Position numbers and translations under genes: made by a program. Positions 1-5,016 of a DNA stretch of 5,016 nt are shown here, piece after piece. Each line of letters opens with the position of its first letter. Positions within the stretch are counted from its first letter, which is position 1. Under the pieces are notes generated by a model. That model had not been told where the DNA came from, did no database searches, and was given only the letters and a program-made list of their open reading frames with translations. Source of the DNA: an uncultured Calothrix sp. (GTDB lineage: Bacteria; Cyanobacteriota; Cyanobacteriia; Cyanobacteriales; Nostocaceae). The stretch is from contig CAKZYM010000782.1 of NCBI GenBank assembly GCA_937884685.1, forward strand, positions 1-5,016. The letters are read 5' to 3'.

Positions 1-2526
1 CAAGCATTAGGAGATTATCGAAAGGTTATTTCTGTAGCTCAACCTAGTTTGGAATTAGCACGGAGAATTAAAAAACGCGATGATGAAGCAAGGTTGTTAA
101 TTAGTTTGGGTAGTAGTTATCGAGTGATTGGTGAATATTCTACTGCTAAGGATTTTATTGAAAAAGCATGGTTGATAAGCCAAGAGTTAAAAAGTCCTCG
201 TTTGAGGTTAAATGCTTTAAATAGTCTTGGATATTATTATGCTTCGCAGAATGATTATCAAAAAGCTTTAGAGTTAACCCAGGAAAGTTTGAATATTGCT
301 CAAAAGTTAAAAAGTCCAATTCTGTTAATTTCTCCTCAGTTTGGTTTGGGTGATATTTATAGTCGTTTGGGAGATTATCAAAAAAGCCGCGATTTATATC
401 AGCAAGCTTTGACAACAGCGCAAAAGTTGAAAAACCGTCGTAGTGAAGGTATAGCTTTATTAGCTCTTGCTGGTAACTATTTCGCTGAAGGTAAACCACA
501 GAAAACTGTTGAGCTATCACAACAAGCTAATCGTATTTTTCAGGAAGTAAAGGTTCCACGATTACAAGCTTTCGCTCATCGGATGTTAAGTAGTGGTTAT
601 GGTGAGTTGGGTAATGATGTTAATGCTATTAATTCAGCCCAAAGCTTTTTAAAATTTGCTCGGAAAGTTGAAAATCCGGTTTTTGAAAAAAATGCTTTTA
701 ATAGGTTGGGAGATTTACATTATAATTTTGGTCGAAATCAACAAGCAATCAAAGCATATCAACAAGCATTTACAATTCAAACCCCCGAACAAGTAACTGG
801 TAGTAATTGGGGAATTTATGCTGGTTTGGGAAGAGTTTACCGTAGGTTAAATCAAAATAATATTGCTATTGGGTATTACAAACAAGCAATTAATGGAATC
901 GAGAAAATCCGTCGGGGAATAGAAGGTTTACCACCAGAATTACAAACCTCTTTTTTAAATACGGTTGTTGATTTTAAAGGTACGAAAACAGCAGATATTT
1001 ATCGTGAATTAGCAGAGTTACTGATTTCTCAAGGAAGACAAAAAGAAGCACGACAGATATTAGATTTATTAAAGATTCAAGAAATTCGCGATTTTGTTGG
1101 AGTTGATAATCGCAATCAAAATCAAGTCCAGTTAAACGACATTGAACAAGAAATTTTGGATAGAAATCAATCTCTTGTGGATTTATCCAGACAAATCCGC
1201 GAATGTGAAAAAAATAACTGTGGTGAATTAAATCAATTGAAAAAAAGACTCGCAGCTTTACAAACAGAATTTGATAGAAATTTAGCAACAATCGAAAAAC
1301 GCATCGAAAACAGAATCGCTACCGATATCAATACTTTTAGTCCAGGTAGTAATAAAGCTGTAGAAATCGTTAAATCACAACCAAATAAGGTGATGATTTA
1401 TCCTTTAGTAATGGAAAACAAACTTTGGTTATTATTGTATTCTGGTGATACTGCAAAAAGATTCGTAGTTCCCGTTACCTGGGATGAATTGGGAAACACC
1501 GTCAAAGAATTTCGTCAGTTAATGGAAGAATGTGAAACACGTACTTGTGGTGCTGAAGATATTAAGAAAGTAAAGGTAGTTAGTCAAAAGCTTTATGGCT
1601 GGTTAATTAAACCTTTAGAAGCAGAATTACAACAAAATAAAGTCAAAAATTTAGTATTTGCACTCGATAGAGTTACCCGCTATATTCCCATGAGTGCATT
1701 GTACGACGGAAACCGATATTTAATTGAGAATTACACGGTTTATAACGTACTTTCAGCAGAATTAACAAATACCACCGCTAGACTTCCAGAAAAAGTTAAA
1801 AATACAAAAGTTTTAGCAATGGGAGTATCGGATGCAATCGGTGGTTTCTCAACACTACCCAGCGTACCCAAAGAAATAGATGGAATCGTTAAAACCAATA
1901 ATAAAGATACAGGAATATATCCAGGAGAAGAACATTTAAATAAATCTTTTAGCTATCAAACTTTGCAAAGCAAATTTCAGAATAAAGCAAATAATGATTA
2001 TAGTATCTTACATATTGCTACCCACGGTGAATTTATTCCAGGAAAAGAAAATGCATCATATCTATTATTAGGAAATGCTGAGAGATTGGGTAAATCGAAA
2101 ATAAAAAGTTTAGCAGGATTAGCTAATACCCATTTAGTAGTACTTTCCGCTTGTCAAACAGCTTTAGCAGGACCGCGACAAGATGGTGTAGAAATAGCCA
2201 GTCTTGCTTATTCTTTTGTCGAGCAAGGTACAAAATCAGTGATTGCTTCATTATGGCAAGTTGCTGATAATAGTACTAGCGATTTAATGCAAAATTTTTA
2301 CCAAAATCTGGCTAAGAATAAACATAAAATTACTAAAGCTGAAGCCATGCGATTGGCTCAGTTGCAGTACCTAAAAAACAAAGATGTAACTATTGATGAT
2401 ATTAAAAGAGCGGGGGGAATAGTTCCAGAGGAAATACAGCCATCACCTGAGAAAAAACCCATATCTAAGAATCTTGCTCATCCTTATTATTGGGCACCTT
2501 TTGTGTTGATTGGGAATGGTTTATAA
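1..2526 (+). CDS. TPR-CHAT protein, caspase-like peptidase domain (5' partial)
   Basis: The frame is open from base 1 (841 codons seen, stop TAA at 2524-2526) and begins inside a TPR, so the start lies upstream; the TTG at 49 is only an internal Leu. In window residue numbering, residues 1 to about 300 are about seven TPR-like helix pairs. Several are spaced exactly 40 residues apart, with LG..Y and G.Y..A motifs. A linker carrying YRELAELL and LDLLKIQE follows (about 330-362), then a charged coiled coil (about 376-440). The CHAT domain spans roughly 450-841, with RYIPMSALYDG near 560, ATHGEF with candidate catalytic His675, LSACQTA with Cys718, and the usual ending HPYYWAPFVLIGN. CHAT domains are clan CD (caspase/separase-like) folds, so proteolysis of a partner bound by the TPRs is the likely role; no substrate is known. 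Two CX4C pairs (402/407 and 511/516) are visible. An N-terminal signal peptide, common in relatives, cannot be assessed. This does not resemble HetF specifically. Confidence 0.95.
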   Translation, partial: QALGDYRKVISVAQPSLELARRIKKRDDEARLLISLGSSYRVIGEYSTAKDFIEKAWLISQELKSPRLRLNALNSLGYYYASQNDYQKALELTQESLNIAQKLKSPILLISPQFGLGDIYSRLGDYQKSRDLYQQALTTAQKLKNRRSEGIALLALAGNYFAEGKPQKTVELSQQANRIFQEVKVPRLQAFAHRMLSSGYGELGNDVNAINSAQSFLKFARKVENPVFEKNAFNRLGDLHYNFGRNQQAIKAYQQAFTIQTPEQVTGSNWGIYAGLGRVYRRLNQNNIAIGYYKQAINGIEKIRRGIEGLPPELQTSFLNTVVDFKGTKTADIYRELAELLISQGRQKEARQILDLLKIQEIRDFVGVDNRNQNQVQLNDIEQEILDRNQSLVDLSRQIRECEKNNCGELNQLKKRLAALQTEFDRNLATIEKRIENRIATDINTFSPGSNKAVEIVKSQPNKVMIYPLVMENKLWLLLYSGDTAKRFVVPVTWDELGNTVKEFRQLMEECETRTCGAEDIKKVKVVSQKLYGWLIKPLEAELQQNKVKNLVFALDRVTRYIPMSALYDGNRYLIENYTVYNVLSAELTNTTARLPEKVKNTKVLAMGVSDAIGGFSTLPSVPKEIDGIVKTNNKDTGIYPGEEHLNKSFSYQTLQSKFQNKANNDYSILHIATHGEFIPGKENASYLLLGNAERLGKSKIKSLAGLANTHLVVLSACQTALAGPRQDGVEIASLAYSFVEQGTKSVIASLWQVADNSTSDLMQNFYQNLAKNKHKITKAEAMRLAQLQYLKNKDVTIDDIKRAGGIVPEEIQPSPEKKPISKNLAHPYYWAPFVLIGNGL
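13..460 (+). repeat. 120-base periodic TPR-coding repeat
   Basis: Within the TPR gene, matching DNA words recur exactly 120 bases apart. GATTATC-type words occur at 13, 253 and 373, with a diverged copy at 133. CAAAAGTTAAAAAGTCC-like words occur at 181, 301 and 421. This equals a 40-residue repeat unit. The nucleotide-level similarity suggests fairly recent internal duplication or gene conversion among these units; later TPRs (after about 480) are more diverged. Confidence 0.7.
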
Positions 2527-2561
2527 ATATTTATGAAGAATAGAATAAAACCTAATACCGC

Positions 2562-2582
2562 CCTCAGGCTACAAGTCTGGGG
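2562..2582. repeat. REP-like hairpin 1 (9-bp stem, 3-base loop)
   Basis: The arms CCTCAGGCT and AGTCTGGGG pair over 9 bp (7 Watson-Crick, 2 G-T) around loop ACA, starting 35 bases after the TPR-CHAT stop codon. The word family (CCTCAG, GGCTACA, AGTCTGGGG) resembles multicopy intergenic palindromes I recall from filamentous cyanobacteria; copy number in this genome cannot be seen here. No T-run follows, so it is not a canonical terminator. Confidence 0.6.
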
Positions 2583-2593
2583 CTACAATAACA

Positions 2594-2642
2594 AAGCCTA
2601 CCTGCGTAGGCTCTAGAAATATTAGCCTACGCAGGTAGGCTT
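2594..2642. repeat. Perfect 19-bp inverted repeat (REP-like hairpin 2)
   Basis: The left arm AAGCCTACCTGCGTAGGCT (2594-2612) and the right arm (2624-2642) are perfect reverse complements separated by 11 bases. Each arm is itself nearly palindromic: GCCTAC and GTAGGC flank 4 bases (CTGC on the left, GCAG on the right). The DNA or RNA can therefore form one long hairpin or two small ones. It has the form of a REP element or a minimal non-autonomous mobile palindrome. It may protect the upstream mRNA 3' end or attenuate transcription, but no T-tract follows the stem. Confidence 0.85.
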
Positions 2643-2652
2643 CGTAAATGTA

Positions 2653-2675
2653 GCGATACCCTTCTAGGGTATTGC
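2653..2675. repeat. REP-like hairpin 3 (9-bp stem, 5-base loop)
   Basis: The arms GCGATACCC and GGGTATTGC pair over 9 bp with one G-T wobble around loop TTCTA. The closing T-A of the loop could add a tenth pair. It sits 10 bases after hairpin 2 and 12 bases before the heptamer array, completing a run of three distinct hairpins in about 115 bases. Confidence 0.65.
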
Positions 2676-2687
2676 GTCAAAATTAAA

Positions 2688-2723
2688 CAATTACCAATTA
2701 CCAATTACCCAATGACCAATTTC
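2688..2723 (+). repeat. CAATTAC heptamer array overlapping the start codon
   Basis: Three exact CAATTAC copies run 2688-2708. After one extra C come the variants CAATGAC (2710-2716) and CAATTTC (2717-2723). The ATG of the CHASE2-CHAT gene is inside the CAATGAC copy. Arrays of this sort are the short tandemly repeated repetitive (STRR) heptamers known from filamentous cyanobacteria. Here the array fills the place where a ribosome-binding site would be. Confidence 0.85.
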
Positions 2724-5016
2724 AATCTCAAAATTCAATTAATCGAAAAAACTTGTTTATTTGAACTTACTTGGGGTGAAGGTCAACAGCTTAATGCTAG
2801 CTTAACTTATCTCCAAACTATTCATAACTTTTATCAGGAATGGCAGCAATGCTATCTTAAATTTTATAAAAGTTCGTTCAGAGGAAAAGTAGCCGATATT
2901 GGAACTATTGCACCACCCCCGATTGATTGGCGTGCTAAATTAGTGGAAGCTGAAACAAAGTTTTTATTTGAATTTAATAATTGGTTACGCAGTGCTGAAC
3001 TATATCAAATCCGTTCTACAATTATCAATTCTCAATCATCAATTATCAATGACCATCTGCCAATTCTCAATTACCAAATCAATCTTTTTTTAACCTGCAA
3101 TTCTCTAGAATTAGAACGTTTACCTTGGGAAGCTTGGGATATTGGCAGTGAATTTGCTGGTAATTCTGATATTAGGATTGTCCGTAAACCAATTAATATT
3201 AATAAGCCAAATAAAAATAAAATTCCTATTCATCATCGGAAAGCGAGAATTTTAGCAATTTTGGGTGATGATACTGGTTTGGGATTTGCTGCTGAAAAAA
3301 AGGCTTTGGATTCTTTAAAAAAGGTTGTTGATGTCAAGTTTATTGGTTGGGAGCCTGGAAAGGATATTAATCAATTAAAACAAGATATTGTAGATAATTT
3401 ATCTGATAATATTGGCTGGGATATTTTATTTTTTGCGGGACATAGTAATGAAACTAATTTGACTGGTGGAGAAATTATTATTGCTCCAAATACAGCTTTA
3501 TATCTAAATGAAATACAAGCAGCTTTAACTATTGCGAAAGATAATGGTTTGCAGGTAGCAATTTTTAATTCCTGTAGCGGTTTGAGTATTGCTAATAAAC
3601 TGATTGATTTAGGATTCTCTCAAGTTGCAATTATGCGAGAACCAATTCACAATCAAGTTGCTGTGGAATTTTTTATCCAGTTTTCTCAAGCTTTGTCCGA
3701 ATATAAAGACGTTCACCAATCTTTACTTGCAGCTAGCGATTATTTAAAACAAAAAAATTATAATTATCCCAGCTCTTATCTGATTCCTTCATTATTTTGT
3801 CATCCAGCAGCACCTCTTTTCCGTATCGAACCTTCTGGATTTAAAAAAAATCTCAAAAATATCAAACCAACTGCTTTAGAAATTGCAGTAATTTCCTTTT
3901 TAGGATTAATTAGTTTACAGCTTCCCGTACAAAGTTGGTTATTAGAAAGAAGAGTTTTAACACAAGCTGTATATCGTAATCTTACAAATCAAGCTTACGC
4001 TAAAACAACTCCCCCAGTCTTACTCGTAGAAATAGATAACGAATCGATTAATAAAGCTGGAATTTCCAACCCCCGACCAATCAACCGCGAATATATGGCG
4101 CGGATTGTTGATAAACTAGTGGAATTACAAGCGCCGATTGTGGGAATTGACTACTTACTTGATAGACCAAATAAAAATGATTCTCTTTTATCAAACTCCA
4201 TCAAATCCGGATTAACCTCGTCCCCATCCACAAGCTTCGTATTCGCAACAACCCGCGATAATAACGGAAATTGGTTAACTGTAAATCCTCAAATTGCTAG
4301 CGAAAACTCAAGTCTGTTCGGAGAGATTGAGGTTTTACCCTGGTACATGCAATTATTACCCAGTTCAAATGATAATCCCAAACCCAGACCCTTCGCTGCT
4401 CTTTTAGCTCTTTCTCAACAATTACAGCAACTACCCAAATCACCAAAACCAAAATTAGAGAACAAACAAAACTTTTGGAATCAGATAAATACATACATCA
4501 ACAATGATGTTAATATCAACACCATTCTGAAATCAGACCGGACAAGCTTGCAACCCCTGACAGCATTTAGCTATTATCTAAGTCAAATGTGGCTGCATCC
4601 CATCATCGATTTTTCCATTCCTCCCAAACAAATATATCAAACCATCCCCGCTTGGAAATTATTAGAAGAAAAAGTAGAAAGCAATTTTTCTACCCCCTCT
4701 ACCCCCTCTTCCCCCTCTCCCTCCTCTTCTTCTCCCATAATCATCATCGCTCCCGGTGGATACGGAGAAGCAGGAACCTCACAAAATAATCAAGACAACT
4801 TCGAGCTACCTGCTGCTTTGAGATATTGGAGGAATCAGGAAAACCCCGATAGTACTCGTGGGGTGCTGACGGGTGGTAAAGCTCATGCATATATGACCCA
4901 TCACTATATTAATAATCGCATGGTGATACCGATTCCCGATTTATGGATGATGGGATTGGTGATAATACTAGGTAAAATTACATCATTATATCTAAGTAAA
5001 AATCCGGAACAAAACC
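2712..5016 (+). CDS. CHASE2-CHAT transmembrane sensor with caspase-like domain (3' partial)
   Basis: The frame runs open for 768 codons from ATG 2712 to the window end. The CHAT domain comes first (about 120-370): LPWEAW at 137-142, a GHS motif with candidate catalytic His244, NSCSGL with Cys288, and VAIMREPI after it. One hydrophobic helix follows (about 387-406). CHASE2 spans about 410-735, with VLLVEIDNESI near its start, IVGIDYLLDRP, the family-typical LHPIIDFSIPP, IIIIAPGGYGEAG, and GGKAHAYMTHHYI near its end. A second membrane segment begins at about 741 and is cut off; relatives usually have two or three helices here. CHASE2 is a known extracytoplasmic sensor domain, so I infer a periplasmic sensor controlling a cytoplasmic peptidase-like domain. 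The start is the only ATG/GTG/TTG before residue 78, and the nearest in-frame stop upstream is at 2607. No Shine-Dalgarno is visible; a heptamer array occupies that site. Two low-complexity inserts (residues 103-123 and 660-675) are odd. It lies 185 bases after another CHAT gene on the same strand. Confidence 0.93.
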   Translation, partial: MTNFNLKIQLIEKTCLFELTWGEGQQLNASLTYLQTIHNFYQEWQQCYLKFYKSSFRGKVADIGTIAPPPIDWRAKLVEAETKFLFEFNNWLRSAELYQIRSTIINSQSSIINDHLPILNYQINLFLTCNSLELERLPWEAWDIGSEFAGNSDIRIVRKPININKPNKNKIPIHHRKARILAILGDDTGLGFAAEKKALDSLKKVVDVKFIGWEPGKDINQLKQDIVDNLSDNIGWDILFFAGHSNETNLTGGEIIIAPNTALYLNEIQAALTIAKDNGLQVAIFNSCSGLSIANKLIDLGFSQVAIMREPIHNQVAVEFFIQFSQALSEYKDVHQSLLAASDYLKQKNYNYPSSYLIPSLFCHPAAPLFRIEPSGFKKNLKNIKPTALEIAVISFLGLISLQLPVQSWLLERRVLTQAVYRNLTNQAYAKTTPPVLLVEIDNESINKAGISNPRPINREYMARIVDKLVELQAPIVGIDYLLDRPNKNDSLLSNSIKSGLTSSPSTSFVFATTRDNNGNWLTVNPQIASENSSLFGEIEVLPWYMQLLPSSNDNPKPRPFAALLALSQQLQQLPKSPKPKLENKQNFWNQINTYINNDVNINTILKSDRTSLQPLTAFSYYLSQMWLHPIIDFSIPPKQIYQTIPAWKLLEEKVESNFSTPSTPSSPSPSSSSPIIIIAPGGYGEAGTSQNNQDNFELPAALRYWRNQENPDSTRGVLTGGKAHAYMTHHYINNRMVIPIPDLWMMGLVIILGKITSLYLSKNPEQN
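3019..3074 (+). repeat. In-frame degenerate heptamer array inside the CHASE2-CHAT gene
   Basis: Eight contiguous 7-base units, consensus CAATTNT, include CAATTAT twice, CAATTCT twice, CAATCAT, CAATGAC and CAATTAC; one unit (CATCTGC) is diverged. Twenty-one bases make seven codons, so the tract and its edges (3018-3080) encode three 7-residue repeats: TIINSQS, SIINDHL and PILNYQI (residues 103-123). The units match those before the gene's start codon. This points to a simple repeat that inserted or expanded in a surface segment before the LPWEAW strand. Confidence 0.8.
4689..4736 (+). repeat. C-rich 9-base-period tract encoding a Ser/Pro/Thr linker
   Basis: Units of the type TCTACCCCC repeat with a 9-base period and then decay to TCT/CCC codons. 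They encode 16 residues of only Ser, Pro and Thr (residues 660-675), just before the hydrophobic strand IIIIAPGG of CHASE2. The minus strand carries four G-runs (4693-4697, 4702-4706, 4711-4715, 4719-4721, each read as G) with 3-4-base loops, which fits the standard G-quadruplex pattern. Confidence 0.75.

Noticed and set aside
49..51. TTG as the start codon of the TPR-CHAT gene
   Set aside because: The frame is open from base 1 and the upstream codons (including LGDY) continue the same 40-residue TPR pattern, so the gene is truncated by the window edge.
155..520. Minus-strand ORF of 121 codons
   Set aside because: Lies fully within and opposite to the TPR coding region; no recognisable motif, so a shadow of the real gene.
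974..1291. Minus-strand ORF of 105 codons
   Set aside because: Antisense to the linker and coiled-coil part of the TPR-CHAT gene. Its hydrophobic character comes from complementing AT-rich Lys/Glu/Asn codons.
1..2526. CRISPR-guided caspase (Craspase, TPR-CHAT/Csx29) partner
   Set aside because: The TPR-CHAT layout is similar in outline, but no gRAMP/Cas7-11 gene, Cas1/Cas2 or CRISPR array is present. TPR-CHAT proteins are common in cyanobacteria outside CRISPR loci.
2518..2551. Promoter after the TPR-CHAT stop (TAGAAT at 2541 as a -10)
   Set aside because: No convincing -35 at the right distance, and AT-rich DNA makes such hexamers common by chance.
2594..2650. Intrinsic transcription terminator
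   Set aside because: The stem is strong, but the downstream bases (CGTAAATG) contain no T-run on the plus strand. A repeat or RNA-stability element is better supported.
2688..3080. CRISPR array
   Set aside because: The repeat units are 7 bases, contiguous and without spacers, so they are simple tandem repeats.
4297..4494. Minus-strand ORF of 65 codons
   Set aside because: Antisense to the CHASE2 coding region, with no domain signal.
4589..4789. Plus-strand ORF of 66 codons
   Set aside because: An alternative frame across the CHASE2 gene and its C-rich tract; the main frame has clear CHASE2 motifs on both sides.
2712..5016. CHASE2-CHAT gene as a pseudogene because of its repeat inserts
   Set aside because: I translated the whole frame codon by codon and found no stop or frameshift; both inserts keep frame and the His/Cys dyad is intact.

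Overview
The window looks like a chromosomal segment of a filamentous, probably heterocyst-forming cyanobacterium (Nostocales, Calothrix/Rivularia/Nostoc-like). The evidence is AT-rich DNA, two large CHAT (caspase-like) proteins of architectures typical of these organisms, degenerate heptanucleotide tandem repeats, and clustered REP-like hairpins between genes. The exact genus cannot be fixed from the sequence alone. No rRNA, tRNA, CRISPR array, transposase or integrase gene was seen.

Layout: (1) Positions 1-2526 (+) are the 3' part of a TPR-CHAT gene. Its frame is already open at base 1, so the true start lies upstream. It encodes about seven TPR-type helical repeats of about 40 residues, a coiled coil, and a C-terminal CHAT peptidase domain with an intact His/Cys dyad. 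(2) Positions 2527-2711 are a 185-base spacer filled almost entirely by repeats: three successive hairpins (2562-2582, 2594-2642, 2653-2675), then a CAATTAC-type heptamer array that runs into the next start codon. (3) Positions 2712-5016 (+) are a second large gene, open to the window end. It encodes an N-terminal CHAT domain, one transmembrane helix, a CHASE2 sensor domain, and the start of a C-terminal membrane segment.

How the genes may work together: both encode caspase-like (clan CD) domains. One is attached to a protein-binding TPR scaffold and the other to an extracytoplasmic sensor domain. The inferred picture is a sensor-protease next to a scaffold-protease, on the same strand. No substrate is evident, and co-transcription across the hairpin-rich spacer is unproven.

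The most unusual signal is simple-sequence DNA of intergenic type inside and at the edge of the CHASE2-CHAT gene. Heptamers supply the start codon. An in-frame heptamer array (3019-3074) encodes three 7-residue peptide repeats. A C-rich 9-base-period tract (4689-4736) encodes a Ser/Pro/Thr linker and has G-quadruplex potential on the opposite strand.
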